64,000 nucleotides of DNA from Gammaproteobacteria bacterium (GCA_029882915.1 JAOUJZ010000007.1:1-64000), one strand, 5' to 3'; shown: positions 36,658-52,160, counted from the stretch's first letter. Program-made: numbers and translations. The notes: a model not told the origin generated them from the letters alone.

Positions 36658-37998
36658 ATGGACACGATTGTTGCAATTGCCACTGCTCCAGGGCGTGGTG
36701 GAGTCGGTGTAGTTAGATTATCCGGCGTTAAAAGTGCAGATATCGCTAAAAAAATCTGCGGTAAGTTACCACAGCCACGTTTCGCTCAATTTGGTCATTT
36801 TAAAGATCAAGATGGTGAGATCATTGATAGTGGAATTACGCTTTTTTTTCCTAATCCAGCCTCTTTTACTGGTGAAGATGTCATTGAGCTGCATGGGCAT
36901 GGCAATCCTTTGGTGCTCGATAGATTATGTCAGAGAGCCATCAGTCTAGGCGCAAGAATGGCGCGCCCAGGCGAATTCTCAGAACGAGCCTTTCTCAACA
37001 ACAAAATGGATCTGGCACAAGCTGAAGCGGTTGCCGATTTGATTGACAGTTCCACTGAGCAAGCAGCACGAAGCGCAATGCGTTCACTGCAAGGGGTGTT
37101 TTCTGATCGTGTTAACCAGCTGTTAAGCCAACTGACAGAGTTACGGATGTATGTCGAGGCAGCGATTGATTTTAGTGATGAAGAGATTGATTTTCTAGCT
37201 GAGGCTGCAGTAGATGAACAACTTCAAGGCTTGTTAATAACAGTCGACTCAATAAGCAATAGTGCCCAGCAAGGACGACTTTTACGTGATGGTATGAGTG
37301 TGGTACTTGCCGGCCAACCTAATGCTGGAAAATCGAGCCTTCACAACCAATTAGCGGGACATGATGCAGCCATAGTGACGGATGTGGCTGGTACTACCCG
37401 TGACATTTTACGAGAACAAATTCACCTTGGCGGTTTGCCCTTACGAATTTCTGATACTGCGGGTTTGCATGATTCGACGGATGTGGTGGAACAGGAAGGC
37501 ATTCGCCGTACTCAAAATGAAATTGCACAGGCCGATCATATTTTATTGATTGTAGATGATGAGCATGGCATGACGAAAAAAGATGAACAGATCCGTGCCG
37601 AACTGCCACAACATATCCCACTAACCATCATTCGTAACAAAGTAGATAAAACGGGTCATCCTATTGAGCTAGTGACAGAACAGCAGCAGATTACGATCTA
37701 TCTATCTGCAAAAACGGGTGAAGGGATGGCAATATTAGAAAAACATTTATGTGACTCTGTCGGCTATCATCCGCTAGATGAAGGCGTGTTTATTGCTCGA
37801 AGAAGGCATCTTGATGCACTAGACCGAGCTCGTTCAGCGATAGAAGCCGGCTATAATTGCCTTGAAGGATTGGGGGCTGGTGAGTTATTGGCAGAGGAAC
37901 TTCGCCAAGCACAACATGCTCTTGGCGAAATTACCGGCACATTTACCAATGAGGATTTGCTAGATAAGATTTTTTCCAGCTTTTGTATTGGTAAATAG
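36658..37998 (+). CDS. mnmE: tRNA modification GTPase MnmE
   Basis: DTIVAIATAPGRGGVGVVRLSG; AGQPNAGKSSLHNQLAG; C-term FCIGK. Confidence 0.97.
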   Translation: MDTIVAIATAPGRGGVGVVRLSGVKSADIAKKICGKLPQPRFAQFGHFKDQDGEIIDSGITLFFPNPASFTGEDVIELHGHGNPLVLDRLCQRAISLGARMARPGEFSERAFLNNKMDLAQAEAVADLIDSSTEQAARSAMRSLQGVFSDRVNQLLSQLTELRMYVEAAIDFSDEEIDFLAEAAVDEQLQGLLITVDSISNSAQQGRLLRDGMSVVLAGQPNAGKSSLHNQLAGHDAAIVTDVAGTTRDILREQIHLGGLPLRISDTAGLHDSTDVVEQEGIRRTQNEIAQADHILLIVDDEHGMTKKDEQIRAELPQHIPLTIIRNKVDKTGHPIELVTEQQQITIYLSAKTGEGMAILEKHLCDSVGYHPLDEGVFIARRRHLDALDRARSAIEAGYNCLEGLGAGELLAEELRQAQHALGEITGTFTNEDLLDKIFSSFCIGK

Positions 37999-38010
37999 AA
38001 GAGTTCAAAA

Positions 38011-38355
38011 TTAAGGCGAGAATGAAGAACCGCAACCACAAGTTGTAGTTGCATTAGGATTGCGGATCACAAACTGTGAGCCTTCAACACTGTCTGCATA
38101 ATCGATTTCAGCACCGACCAGATATTGATAGCTGGTAGGATCAATCAATAAAGTGACACCACCATTTTCAACCTGAGTATCACCTTCACTGACTTCTTCT
38201 TCAAAAGTGAAACCGTATTGAAAGCCTGAACACCCACCACCAGTGATGAATACACGTAACTTAAGACGATCATCACCCTCTTCTTTAATCAGCGCGCTCA
38301 CCTTGCTGGCAGCAGCATCGGTGAAATTAACTGGACTAGGCATTTCACTACTCAT
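38011..38355 (-). CDS. erpA: Iron-sulfur cluster insertion protein ErpA
   Basis: A-type carrier with C-x(n)-[15 protein letters not shown] ... TTCGCGSSF. Confidence 0.93.
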   Translation of the reverse strand: MSSEMPSPVNFTDAAASKVSALIKEEGDDRLKLRVFITGGGCSGFQYGFTFEEEVSEGDTQVENGGVTLLIDPTSYQYLVGAEIDYADSVEGSQFVIRNPNATTTCGCGSSFSP

Positions 38356-38700
38356 AGTGGGAACTCCAAAAGTGTAAGTATATAATCTGTGTATTATCCA
38401 ATGCTGAGTAATTTAGTCAACATTGGTTTTTTGTTATTGCTGAAATGTGTTGCTATCAATAGCGTGGTGAGTAAGAGGTAGTTTTAGTCGAGGGTAAACG
38501 GAGATTATTTGCGAACGATCAACATCTTATTAGTAATTGTAAGACTATGATGTTGGTGATATTAACCATTAAATTAGTGTTGGTTTCGCTTTATTGATAG
38601 TTCTCTGGTATGATCGCCGGTTCCAAAATAGTTCCAAAATATAGTCTTTTTCAAGTAAATTTAGGCTTGGGAAAAGAGGCAGTAACTTAAGCGAGAGCCT

Positions 38701-39258
38701 ATGGTTAGTTTAGAAACCCCAGTATGTGATTTTGGCTTGCAGGCACATGATTTTTCATTGCCTGGTACAGATGGCAAAATATGGACACTAGATGATTGTT
38801 GCGGTGAAAATGGCTTATTGGTCATGTTTATCTGTAACCATTGCCCTTATGTCCAAGCCATATTAGATCGTTTGGTTCGTGACACCAATGAGTTAAAGCA
38901 GCTTGGTGTGAACACGGTGGCAATCATGGCCAATGACGTGGCCGACTATCCAGAAGATTCTTTTGACAACATGCAACGTGTTGCACAAGAACAAGGTTTT
39001 TCCTTCCCTTATTTGTATGATGAAACACAGCAAACTGCCCAAGCTTATGGTGCAGTGTGTACTCCCGATTTCTTTGGTTATAACAAAGATCTTCAATTGC
39101 AGTATCGCGGTCGCTTGGACGCAAGTCGAAAACAAGCTGCTGCACCGGATGCACGACGAGATTTATTTGAGGCAATGAAACAGGTTGCTGAGACGGGTCG
39201 TGGTCCACAACAACAAATACCTGGTATGGGTTGTTCGATCAAATGGCGAGCAGCTTAA
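38701..39258 (+). CDS. Thioredoxin-family / AhpC-TSA-like protein
   Basis: VMFICNHCPYVQAI motif, peroxiredoxin-like fold. Confidence 0.85.
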   Translation: MVSLETPVCDFGLQAHDFSLPGTDGKIWTLDDCCGENGLLVMFICNHCPYVQAILDRLVRDTNELKQLGVNTVAIMANDVADYPEDSFDNMQRVAQEQGFSFPYLYDETQQTAQAYGAVCTPDFFGYNKDLQLQYRGRLDASRKQAAAPDARRDLFEAMKQVAETGRGPQQQIPGMGCSIKWRAA

Positions 39259-39281
39259 ATTTTTTTAATAGGAGAATGTAG

Positions 39282-41267
39282 ATGGCTACACGTAGACATT
39301 TAGCTAACGCAATCCGTGCTTTAAGTATGGATGCAGTACAAAAGGCAAACTCTGGTCACCCAGGTGCGCCAATGGGTATGGCAGATATCGCCGAAGTGTT
39401 GTGGAATGACCACATGAAACATAACCCGACTAATCCAGAATGGGCAGATCGTGATCGTTTCATTTTGTCTAATGGTCATGGTTCTATGTTGATCTATTCA
39501 TTGTTGCATTTGTCAGGTTATGACCTGCCAATGGATTCAATTAAAACATTCCGCCAATTGCATTCGCAATGTGCGGGTCACCCTGAGTATGGATATGCGC
39601 CAGGCGTTGAAACAACTACAGGCCCTCTAGGTCAAGGTATTACCAACGGTGTTGGTTTTGCGATGGCTGAAAAATTGATGGCGGATCAATTTAATCGTCC
39701 AGGCCACGATATTGTTGACCACAACACTTATGTGTTCATGGGCGACGGCTGTTTGATGGAAGGTGTTTCTCATGAAGCGTGTTCATTAGCGGGTACATGG
39801 GGTCTGGGTAACTTGATCGCATTCTGGGATGACAATAATATCTCTATCGATGGTCACATTGATGGTTGGTATACAGATGATACAGTTAAGCGTTTTGAAG
39901 CATACGGCTGGCATGTACAATCTGTTGATGGCCATGATTCTGATGCAATCAACGCAGCGATCACAGCAGCCAAGGCAGTTAAAGACAAACCTTCACTCAT
40001 CTGCTGTAAAACAATCATCGGCTTTGGATCTCCTAACAAGAGTGGCAGTCATGACTGCCATGGTGCTGCATTAGGTGAGGAAGAGGTTGCATTAACACGT
40101 AAAGAGTTAGGTTGGGACTATGCACCATTTGAAATTCCTGCCGACGTTTACGAAGGTTGGGATGCTAAATCTGCTGGTGCAGCTGCTGAAGCAGCTTGGA
40201 ATGCTAAATTTGATGCTTATGCAGCTGAATTCCCAGAATTGGCAGCTGAATTCAAACGTCGCATGGCAGGCGAGCTACCAGCTAACTGGAAACAAGCAAC
40301 AGATGCATTTATCGCTGAAACGAATGAAGCTGCGGCAAGCCTAGCTTCTCGTCAAGCATCACAAAAATCGATTGCTGCATTAGCTCCGGTATTACCTGAA
40401 TTCTTAGGTGGTTCTGCTGATTTGACTGGTTCTAACTTGACTAGTTGCCCAAGCTTTAAACACGTCAGTGGTAAAGAGCCTGGAAACTACATCTCTTACG
40501 GTGTACGTGAATTTGGTATGTACGCAATCATGAATGGTATGGCATTACACGGTGGTTTAATTCCATTCGGTGGTACTTTCCACATGTTCTCTGACTATGC
40601 GAAAAGCGCATTGCGTATGGCTGCATTGATGAAACAACGTACTATTGCTGTGTTAACACATGACTCTATTGGTCAAGGTGAAGACGGCCCGACTCATCAG
40701 CCTATCGAAAACACATCAGCAATGCGTTACATCCCAAATATGGATGTATGGCGCCCAGCTGATTCAGTTGAGGTTGCTGTTGCGTGGACTTGTTCAGTTG
40801 AACGTGCCGACGGCCCATCTAGTTTGGTACTAAGTCGTCAAGGTATTCCAGGTCGTAAGCATGCTGCTGCTGATTTTGATTTAATGCGCAAAGGTGCTTA
40901 TGTATTATCAGAAGCGAACGGTAATGCCGATGTTATCCTGATTGCAACGGGTTCTGAAGTTGATTTGGCTGCAAAAGCACAAGACGCTTTGGCCGCTGAT
41001 GGAATCAATGCTCGTGTTGTTTCTATGCCATCAACCAATGTGTTTGATCGTCAAGATCAAGCGTATAAAGACAGCGTTTTAACGCCCGGTGTTAAACGTG
41101 TTGCGATTGAAGCGGGTGTCACTGACTTCTGGCGCAAATACGTTGGCCTTGAAGGTGGTGTTGTTGGTATTGATACCTTCGGTGAATCAGCACCGGGTGG
41201 CGTATTGATGGAACACTTCGGCTTCACAGTTGATAACGTTGTTAAAACTGTAAAAGAAGTATTGTGA
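39282..41267 (+). CDS. tkt: Transketolase
   Basis: [37 protein letters not shown]. Confidence 0.97.
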   Translation: MATRRHLANAIRALSMDAVQKANSGHPGAPMGMADIAEVLWNDHMKHNPTNPEWADRDRFILSNGHGSMLIYSLLHLSGYDLPMDSIKTFRQLHSQCAGHPEYGYAPGVETTTGPLGQGITNGVGFAMAEKLMADQFNRPGHDIVDHNTYVFMGDGCLMEGVSHEACSLAGTWGLGNLIAFWDDNNISIDGHIDGWYTDDTVKRFEAYGWHVQSVDGHDSDAINAAITAAKAVKDKPSLICCKTIIGFGSPNKSGSHDCHGAALGEEEVALTRKELGWDYAPFEIPADVYEGWDAKSAGAAAEAAWNAKFDAYAAEFPELAAEFKRRMAGELPANWKQATDAFIAETNEAAASLASRQASQKSIAALAPVLPEFLGGSADLTGSNLTSCPSFKHVSGKEPGNYISYGVREFGMYAIMNGMALHGGLIPFGGTFHMFSDYAKSALRMAALMKQRTIAVLTHDSIGQGEDGPTHQPIENTSAMRYIPNMDVWRPADSVEVAVAWTCSVERADGPSSLVLSRQGIPGRKHAAADFDLMRKGAYVLSEANGNADVILIATGSEVDLAAKAQDALAADGINARVVSMPSTNVFDRQDQAYKDSVLTPGVKRVAIEAGVTDFWRKYVGLEGGVVGIDTFGESAPGGVLMEHFGFTVDNVVKTVKEVL

Positions 41268-41303
41268 AAATAGCTAACACTTTTAGCTTGTTACAGTAGG
41301 TCT

Positions 41304-41340
41304 AAGATGACCAGTGGGTGAGAATCCACTGGTCATTCTT
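41304..41340 (+). terminator. Hairpin between tkt and gap
   Basis: ATGACCAGTGG...CCACTGGTCAT stem, short T-rich tail. Confidence 0.65.
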
Positions 41341-41402
41341 ACTTTTACTGATCATGAAATTCCTTTAAAAACTATAGGTTGAATGTTCACTAAACTGATT
41401 AG

Positions 41403-42440
<1,038 letters not shown>

Positions 42441-42583
42441 CATAAATACGTCCTGCTTTAATTTAAGAAAAATAGTCGATAGAAACCAGTTGCTTCTTAA
42501 ATGAAGAGAGTAAACTTTGGTTGTTCTGTAGCTGCCCATCAGGCGGCTATAATCAGTATTCAGTTACGAGGTAATATAATCAC

Positions 42584-43765
42584 ATGTCTGTAATCAAGAT
42601 GGCCGACCTGAACTTACGCGGCAAACGAGTATTAATTCGTCAGGACTTAAATGTGCCATTGAAGGCAGGCGTGGTGGCCGATGGAACACGAATACATGCG
42701 TCGTTGGCGACAATCAAAATGGCTGTTGAAGCTGGTGCCAAGGTGATGATTATGTCGCACCTAGGCAGACCTACTGAGGGCGAGTTTGAGCCAAAATATT
42801 CTTTGGCACCAGTAGCAAACTATTTGTCGGCATTACTGGATCAACCTGTTCGTTTAGAACAGAATTGGCTAGAGCCAGATTTCATTCCGGTGGCTGAAGG
42901 TGAAGTGGTGCTGTGTGAAAATGTCCGCTTTAATGTCGGTGAAGAAGCCAATGATGAACATTTGTCACGTCGAATGGCGACATTATGTGATATCTACGTG
43001 AACGATGCTTTTGGAACGGCTCATCGTGCGCATGCCTCAACGCATGGCGTTGCAAAATATGCACCTATAGCTTGTGCAGGCCCTTTGTTAGCAGGAGAGC
43101 TGGATGCATTAGGTAAAGCATTAAAAGAACCTGCGCGACCAATGATAGCGATTGTAGGTGGTTCAAAAGTATCTACCAAGTTAACGGTATTGGAATCATT
43201 GTCAAAAGTGGTGGATCAACTGATCGTGGGTGGAGGTATCGCTAACACCTTTATTGCTGCTGCAGGTCATAATGTTGGAAAGTCACTTTACGAGCCAGAT
43301 CTGATTGATACTTGCAATAAACTCACTGCAGATGCGCGAGCGCGCGGAGGAGACATTCCCGTGCCTGTTGATGTCGTGTGTGGAAAAGAGTTCTCTGAGA
43401 CAGCAGAAGCAACATTAAAGGCCACTAAGGATGTACAGGATGACGATATGATTTTTGATATCGGCCCACAATCTGCTCAAACATTGGCAGACATCCTTAA
43501 AAATGCGGGTACTATTGTGTGGAATGGCCCTGTGGGTGTCTTTGAATTTAACCAGTTTGGCGAAGGAACAAAAGAAATCGCAATGGCGATTGCAGAATCT
43601 AAAGCTTTTTCCATTGCTGGTGGAGGTGATACCTTGGCAGCAGTTTCAAAATACAAAGTTTGTGAAGACATTTCTTATATATCGACAGGCGGCGGTGCTT
43701 TTCTAGAATTTCTGGAAGGTAAACAATTGCCTGCAGTTGCAGTATTGGAGTCACGCGCTAATTAA
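42584..43765 (+). CDS. pgk: Phosphoglycerate kinase
   Basis: [14 protein letters not shown]. Confidence 0.97.
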   Translation: MSVIKMADLNLRGKRVLIRQDLNVPLKAGVVADGTRIHASLATIKMAVEAGAKVMIMSHLGRPTEGEFEPKYSLAPVANYLSALLDQPVRLEQNWLEPDFIPVAEGEVVLCENVRFNVGEEANDEHLSRRMATLCDIYVNDAFGTAHRAHASTHGVAKYAPIACAGPLLAGELDALGKALKEPARPMIAIVGGSKVSTKLTVLESLSKVVDQLIVGGGIANTFIAAAGHNVGKSLYEPDLIDTCNKLTADARARGGDIPVPVDVVCGKEFSETAEATLKATKDVQDDDMIFDIGPQSAQTLADILKNAGTIVWNGPVGVFEFNQFGEGTKEIAMAIAESKAFSIAGGGDTLAAVSKYKVCEDISYISTGGGAFLEFLEGKQLPAVAVLESRAN

Positions 43766-43782
43766 TCACGAGGGATAGAATT

Positions 43783-45243
43783 TTGACAGCTAAAAGAAGA
43801 ACCAAGATTGTTGCGACGTTGGGACCAGCATCCAACACACCGGAAGTATTGGATGAATTAATCGAAGCTGGAATGGATGTTGTTCGGTTGAATTTTTCGC
43901 ATGGAGATGCAAAAGATCACCTTGAATTAGCTGAAACAGTCCGCAACAGAGCTCGAGCGTATGGTCATCAGGTGGGTGTGCTAGCCGATCTACAAGGCCC
44001 TAAAATTCGTATTTCCCGCTTTAAAGCGGGAAAAATAATTCTGGAAGAAGGAGCACAATTTATTCTGGATGCAGCGCTTGATTCTGATGCTGGCGATGAC
44101 AATCAGGTCGGCGTGGATTACAAGCAATTACCACAGGATGTTCATCGCGGTGATACATTATTGCTGGATGATGGCCGTGTGATTTTATGGGTTGACCATG
44201 TTGACGGCCAGCGAGTTATCTGTAAAGTCGTGATTGGTGGTGAGCTGTCCAATAATAAAGGCATCAATCGGGAAGGTGGTGGATTGTCTGCTGAAGCACT
44301 GACTGATAAAGATAAAGCGGACATTATTACTGCTGCTGAAATGCAAGCTGATTATGTGGCGGTCTCATTTCCAAGGTCGGCAGAAGATATTCACCGTGCT
44401 CGAAAATTACTACGTGATGCGGGTGGTCAAGGAGGCATAGTAGCTAAAATTGAACGTGCGGAAGCACTGGATGTGTTGGATGAAATAATTGTAGCTTCCG
44501 ATGCAGTTATGGTTGCTCGTGGCGATTTGGGTGTTGAAATTGGTGATGCGGCATTACCACCTGTACAAAAACATATTATTCAACGTGCTCGGCATTTGAA
44601 TCGAGTGGTAATTACTGCGACCCAGATGATGGAGTCGATGATTATGAATGCAATTCCAACTCGGGCAGAAGTATTTGATGTTGCAAATGCGGTTCTGGAT
44701 GGTACTGATGCGGTCATGTTGTCGGGTGAAACAGCAATGGGTCGTAATCCAGTTAAAGTGATTGAGGCTATGGATCGAATTTGTCTGAAAGCGGAACAAC
44801 AGCGTGAAATTCGAGTATCAGGGCATAGAATAGATAGTCGGTTTGAGCGTATGGATGAGGCCATTGCCATGGCCGCAATGTATATGGCTAACCACCTTGA
44901 AGTAAAGGCAATAGCCGCTTTAACAGAGTCAGGCTCAACGCCATTATGGATGTCACGTATCAGTTCTGGCATCCCGATTTTTGCTTTAACACCACATGTT
45001 GCAACTCGTCGGAAAGTGACTTTATATCGTGGTGTATATCCAGTAAGTTTTACGGTTGATCATAATGACCACGCAACGTTGAACAAAGAGGCAATTGAAG
45101 AATTGCAGCGACGTGGCGTGGTGCGGGATGGTGATATTGTGATTATCACCAAAGGCGATCTTGAAGCTCCTGGTAGTACCAATGCACTCAAACTGGTACG
45201 AGTTGGTGATATGGTTGAGCCCAAGGCGTCAGGTAAAAACTGA
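43783..45243 (+). CDS. pyk: Pyruvate kinase
   Basis: RRTKIVATLGPASNTPEVLDELIEAGMDVVRLNFSHG; TTG start. Confidence 0.96.
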   Translation: MTAKRRTKIVATLGPASNTPEVLDELIEAGMDVVRLNFSHGDAKDHLELAETVRNRARAYGHQVGVLADLQGPKIRISRFKAGKIILEEGAQFILDAALDSDAGDDNQVGVDYKQLPQDVHRGDTLLLDDGRVILWVDHVDGQRVICKVVIGGELSNNKGINREGGGLSAEALTDKDKADIITAAEMQADYVAVSFPRSAEDIHRARKLLRDAGGQGGIVAKIERAEALDVLDEIIVASDAVMVARGDLGVEIGDAALPPVQKHIIQRARHLNRVVITATQMMESMIMNAIPTRAEVFDVANAVLDGTDAVMLSGETAMGRNPVKVIEAMDRICLKAEQQREIRVSGHRIDSRFERMDEAIAMAAMYMANHLEVKAIAALTESGSTPLWMSRISSGIPIFALTPHVATRRKVTLYRGVYPVSFTVDHNDHATLNKEAIEELQRRGVVRDGDIVIITKGDLEAPGSTNALKLVRVGDMVEPKASGKN

Positions 45244-45281
45244 CAGTAAAACCGATAACGTTATATTAAAGGAGTGGTCAA

Positions 45282-46352
45282 ATGGCACTCGTTTCATTGA
45301 GACAATTATTAGATTATGCGGCTGAACAGAACTTTGCTATACCAGCATTTAACGTCAGCAATATGGAACAGGTTCATGCCATTATGCAGGCAGCTGATGC
45401 TGTTGATAGCCCCGTTATCATGCAAGGTTCAGCAGGTGCGCGGAAGTATGCGGGAGAACCCTTTCTTAGACATTTAATTCTGGCAGCAATAGAGGAGTAC
45501 CCACATATTCCTGTTGTCATGCATCAGGATCATGGTGCATCACCACCTATCTGTGCTCGTTCTATACAGTCGGGTTTTAGTTCGGTGATGATGGATGGTT
45601 CCTTGATGGAAGATATGAAAACGCCTTCGAGCTTTGAATACAATGCCGGAGTTACTCGAACTGTGGTCGATATGGCACATGCCTGTGGTGTGTCAGTTGA
45701 GGGTGAATTAGGTTGTTTAGGATCTTTAGAAACCGGAATGATGGGTGAAGAAGATGGTCATGGTGCGGTAGAAAAATTAGATCACAGTCAACTATTGACG
45801 GATCCTGATGAGGCGGTTGAGTTTGTAAAGCAAACCAAGGTCGATGCGTTGGCTGTCGCTATTGGAACAAGCCATGGCGCCTATAAATTCACCAAACCAC
45901 CAACAGGTGATGTATTGGCTATTAGCCATTTGAAAACATTACAAAAAAAATTACCAAACACTCATTTTGTGATGCATGGTTCCAGCTCTGTACCACAAGA
46001 GTGGTTAAAAATTATTAATACTTATGGTGGCGATATTGGTCAGGCATATGGTGTACCTGTCGATGAAATCGTAGAAGGCATTAAATACGGTGTACGTAAG
46101 GTCAATATTGATACGGATTTAAGAATGGCATCGACAGGATCAATCCGACAGTTTCTAGCACAAGAAAAGAATGCGGGAGTGTTTGACCCACGTAAATTCT
46201 TGCAGGTATCAACAGCAGCAATGCAGGCTATTTGTCAGGCACGTTATGAAGCGTTTGGGAGCGCGGGCCATGCGGGTAAAATTACAGCTATTTCGTTAAG
46301 CAAGATGGCAGAGCGGTATGCCAGTGGCGAACTCGATCCGGAATTAAGTTGA
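45282..46352 (+). CDS. fba: Class II fructose-bisphosphate aldolase
   Basis: [37 protein letters not shown] zinc site. Confidence 0.95.
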   Translation: MALVSLRQLLDYAAEQNFAIPAFNVSNMEQVHAIMQAADAVDSPVIMQGSAGARKYAGEPFLRHLILAAIEEYPHIPVVMHQDHGASPPICARSIQSGFSSVMMDGSLMEDMKTPSSFEYNAGVTRTVVDMAHACGVSVEGELGCLGSLETGMMGEEDGHGAVEKLDHSQLLTDPDEAVEFVKQTKVDALAVAIGTSHGAYKFTKPPTGDVLAISHLKTLQKKLPNTHFVMHGSSSVPQEWLKIINTYGGDIGQAYGVPVDEIVEGIKYGVRKVNIDTDLRMASTGSIRQFLAQEKNAGVFDPRKFLQVSTAAMQAICQARYEAFGSAGHAGKITAISLSKMAERYASGELDPELS

Positions 46353-46481
46353 TGGCTCAGGGTGACTCTGAAGTTAAAGGCGATGTAAAACGCACCTTTT
46401 TTATCAGTACGATAATCGGTTATTAGCTCATGCATTTAATAAGGTAAACTATATGCCCTTTAACATGACAGAGACAGTACA

Positions 46482-46852
46482 GTGCAACAGTTATTAGCAA
46501 TAGCTGGTGGTGGTGCAATTGGCGCGGTGTTGCGATTTACCCTTTCAGCAAACATAGACCGTTGGTTTGATCGAGGTTATCCATTAGGGACTTTATTGGT
46601 TAATATTATCGGTTCGTTAATGGTTGGCTTATTATTTTCATTAATAATAGAACGTGGCATTTTGCCAGTCGAATGGCGTGCAGCGCTGATGATTGGCTTT
46701 CTAGGTGCATTTACCACGTTTTCTACTTTTTCAATGGAAACGATGATTTTATTAGAAGGTGGAGAACTGCTGAAGGGGATGTTGAATGTTGTGCTAAGTG
46801 TCGTGTTATGTCTTGGAGCAACGTGGTTTGGGTTGCTGATAGGGCGACAACT

Positions 46853-46856
<4 letters not shown>
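46482..46856 (+). CDS. crcB: Fluoride channel CrcB
   Basis: GGGAIGAVLRF, GTLLVNIIGS, GFLGAFTTFSTFSMET; GTG start. Confidence 0.94.
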
Positions 46857-48969
<2,113 letters not shown>

Positions 48970-49005
48970 ACAGCTTTTGCTGATGACAGGAATTAGGAGA
49001 ACACA

Positions 49006-50223
49006 TTGGATACGGTAGCATTGCAGTCCCGTCGTATAGTTTCAGGTATGCGTCCTACAGGGCAGCTTCATCTGGGACATTATCATGGGGTATTAAAAAA
49101 CTGGATTAAACTGCAGCATGAATTTGATTGTTTCTTTTTCGTGGCAGACTGGCATGCGTTAACTACGCACTATGAAGACAGTCGTGTCATTGAGGACAGC
49201 GTTTGGGAAATGGTTATTGACTGGATCGCCGCTGGTATTGAACCTTCAGCAGTATCATTGTTTTTGCAGTCAAAAGTCCCCGAACATGCTGAGTTACATT
49301 TGTTATTATCAATGATTACACCTATTTCCTGGCTTGAACGGGTGCCAACCTATAAAGATCAACAGGAAAAGCTTAAGGAAAAAGATTTATCAACCTATGG
49401 ATTTTTAGGCTATCCATTACTGCAAAGTGCCGATATCCTTATTTATCGTGCGGGTCAGGTACCTGTTGGTGAAGATCAGGTAGTGCATGTTGAGCTTACT
49501 CGTGAAGTGGCTCGTCGCTTCAATCACATTTATGGTCGTGAGAGTGACTTTGAAGAAAAAGCCGAAGCAGCGATTAAGAAGATGGGTAAAAAGAATGCTA
49601 AATTGTATTCGAATTTGAGAAAAGCCTATACAGAACAAGGTGATGCAGAGGCGTTGGAGACCGCGCGGGCTTTATTAAAAAGCCAGCAAAACTTGGCATT
49701 GGGAGATAGCGAGCGTTTATTTGGTTATCTGGAAGGTGGCGGTAAGGTTATCTTACCTGAACCCAAAGCGTTATTAACACCAGCAGCGAAAATGCCAGGT
49801 TTGGATGGACAGAAAATGTCTAAATCGTATGGCAATACCATTGCTTTACGTGAACCCGATGATTCTTTGGCGGAGAAAATCAAGAAGATGCCGACCGATA
49901 CCAATCGGGTTCGTCGTGATGATCCTGGTGATCCTGATAGATGCCCAGTTTGGCAGTTACATGAAGTGTATGCCGATGAGGATCAAAAGCAATGGGTGCA
50001 GGAAGGGTGTCGTAGTGCCGGTATTGGCTGTCTGGACTGCAAAGGCCCATTGATTGATGCGATTTCGGCAGAGTTAAAACCAATCCGTGAACGGGCTGAA
50101 GATTTGAGTCAACATCCTGAAGATGTTCGTCGAATTATTGAAGATGGTAATGAGTCTGCTCGTGAAGTTGCACGAGATACTTTGGATGAAGTGCGTACAG
50201 CAATGGGTTTAAGTTATAAATAA
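49006..50223 (+). CDS. trpS: Tryptophanyl-tRNA synthetase
   Basis: SGMRPTGQLHLGHYHGVLKNW; KMSKSYGNTI. Confidence 0.96.
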   Translation: MDTVALQSRRIVSGMRPTGQLHLGHYHGVLKNWIKLQHEFDCFFFVADWHALTTHYEDSRVIEDSVWEMVIDWIAAGIEPSAVSLFLQSKVPEHAELHLLLSMITPISWLERVPTYKDQQEKLKEKDLSTYGFLGYPLLQSADILIYRAGQVPVGEDQVVHVELTREVARRFNHIYGRESDFEEKAEAAIKKMGKKNAKLYSNLRKAYTEQGDAEALETARALLKSQQNLALGDSERLFGYLEGGGKVILPEPKALLTPAAKMPGLDGQKMSKSYGNTIALREPDDSLAEKIKKMPTDTNRVRRDDPGDPDRCPVWQLHEVYADEDQKQWVQEGCRSAGIGCLDCKGPLIDAISAELKPIRERAEDLSQHPEDVRRIIEDGNESAREVARDTLDEVRTAMGLSYK

Positions 50224-50269
50224 GAGATATTTTCCTTATCTCAAATAATCATGTCGGGAGACAACATAA

Positions 50270-51151
50270 ATGTCAGAAAGAATTCAAAAAGTGCTAGCAA
50301 GGGCGGGTTATGGTTCACGTCGTCAAATTGAGACATGGATCAAAGAAGGTAAGGTCAGCGTAAATGGTGATGTGGCCAAATTGGGTGATCAGGTTGAAAT
50401 GGGAGATACCATGCGACTTGATAATAAACCTTTGTCGGCTAAACGGTTATGGCAGCAGCCTCAACAAGTATTGCTTTATAACAAGCCAGTAGGTGAAGTC
50501 TGTACCCGCAAAGATCCTGAAGGTCGCAGAACAATCTTCCAATCCTTACCTACACCTGAACAAGGCCGATGGGTGAGTGTCGGACGCTTGGATATCAATA
50601 CCAGTGGTTTAATTATTCTTACCACTGACGGTGAGTTGGCAAATCGTTTAATGCATCCATCCAATGAAATGGATCGTGAATATGCGGTTCGGGTGTTAGG
50701 TGAAGTGACACCAGAAATGATGCAAACTTTGCGAGATGGCGTAGAACTAGAAGATGGCAAAGCCTATTTTTCTGATATTCAGCCAGCCGGTGGTGAAGGC
50801 GCTAATCGTTGGTTCCATGTGGTGATTCAGGAAGGCCGAAACCGTGAGGTTCGACGATTGTGGGAAAGTCAAGGAGTTCAGGTTAGTCGTTTGATGCGAG
50901 TACGTTATGGACCTGTCATTATTCCTAATCAGCTTAAGATGGGGCGCTGGATGATGCTACAGGGCGCTGATCTGGAAAGATTGTTTGAAGAGGTGGATTT
51001 GAAGCCACAAGCGGTTGAGAAAACTGGGCGTGCCCAGCGTGAAAAGATGTTGCGGCCGCTGAAGAATACCACGGCCAAGCCACGCCCAAGATCAACCAAC
51101 AAAGAAACTAAACCAAAAGTGAAGCGTTCTCCACGGATACGTGGTCATTAA
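50270..51151 (+). CDS. rluB: 23S rRNA pseudouridine synthase RluB
   Basis: S4 domain, VGRLDINTSGLIILTTDGELANRLMHPS, basic C-terminal tail. Confidence 0.92.
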   Translation: MSERIQKVLARAGYGSRRQIETWIKEGKVSVNGDVAKLGDQVEMGDTMRLDNKPLSAKRLWQQPQQVLLYNKPVGEVCTRKDPEGRRTIFQSLPTPEQGRWVSVGRLDINTSGLIILTTDGELANRLMHPSNEMDREYAVRVLGEVTPEMMQTLRDGVELEDGKAYFSDIQPAGGEGANRWFHVVIQEGRNREVRRLWESQGVQVSRLMRVRYGPVIIPNQLKMGRWMMLQGADLERLFEEVDLKPQAVEKTGRAQREKMLRPLKNTTAKPRPRSTNKETKPKVKRSPRIRGH

Positions 51152-51175
51152 TAAAGTAACGAATTTACTGTTCAG

Positions 51176-51208
51176 AAAAAAGGGCTTTGATTTTAAAGCC
51201 CTTTTTTT
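51176..51208. terminator. Rho-independent bidirectional terminator
   Basis: AAAAAGGGCTTT-gatttt-AAAGCCCTTTTTTT. Confidence 0.88.
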
Positions 51209-51215
51209 CAGGAAT

Positions 51216-52160
51216 TTAGTGTTCTTTACTGATCGGTCTATCTGCACATACGGTTTGATTTCGCCCACTTTTTTTCGCGAGATATAGGGCCTGATCGGCA
51301 CGATCAAATAGGGTTGCTGCTTTTTCTGCTTGATTAAGCTGTGCGATACCCAGGCTCACAGTAAAACCAAAAGTCCGATTGCCATCAGAACAAGTTATTT
51401 GTGATGCGGCGGTACGGATACGCTCTGCAACCAACTGTGCAGACTCTATATCAGTGTTACTTAGAATTAATGTGAACTCTTCACCGCCGTAACGAAAAGC
51501 AATATCACTAAGACGCAAGGTGTCTGTAATTGATTGAGCGAGTGCTTGTAAAGCCAGATCACCACTACTATGGCCATAATTGTCGTTGACGGCTTTAAAG
51601 TGATCGATATCCAGAACGATTAGTGACATAGGTATACGCTGACGATGTGCCAGATCGATTTCACGAGCTAGGCTTGAATCAAAGGATCCACGGTTACCTA
51701 GACCAGTTAATTTATCCTGCAAAGCCGCTGTTTGAGCCTGACGAAATAATAAGCAATTACGTATTGGATAAATCAGTTTACATAATAGATCTTCAAGTAG
51801 TTGAGTATCATCGTCACTAAATTTTTTACGGCGAGTTAAGGTGATTTCCCCCAACCACACATTATTCATTTCAAGACGATAGTTACAGGAGTGATGACTA
51901 CGGCTGCCGGTATTAATTTCATAATGCATAGCCTGATGTAGATAGTGCAGGCTGTCGTATGGCAAGACTTTACTTATTTCCTTATGAAATAAATTGATAA
52001 CTTCATCTAACTCTAGTGATGTTTGAAGTACAGCAGGTAAACGCAGCGCTACTTCTTCAGCGGTTTCGATAGCATGTTTAGGTTCGTTAAAATCAATGGC
52101 ATGATTGTGTTTGCTAACCAGTGATAATTTTGCTATTTCTGGATGAAGTTGGTTTTCCAT
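51216..52160 (-). CDS. GGDEF diguanylate cyclase
   Basis: RYGGEEF active site with RLSD I-site five residues upstream. Confidence 0.93.
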   Translation of the reverse strand: MENQLHPEIAKLSLVSKHNHAIDFNEPKHAIETAEEVALRLPAVLQTSLELDEVINLFHKEISKVLPYDSLHYLHQAMHYEINTGSRSHHSCNYRLEMNNVWLGEITLTRRKKFSDDDTQLLEDLLCKLIYPIRNCLLFRQAQTAALQDKLTGLGNRGSFDSSLAREIDLAHRQRIPMSLIVLDIDHFKAVNDNYGHSSGDLALQALAQSITDTLRLSDIAFRYGGEEFTLILSNTDIESAQLVAERIRTAASQITCSDGNRTFGFTVSLGIAQLNQAEKAATLFDRADQALYLAKKSGRNQTVCADRPISKEH

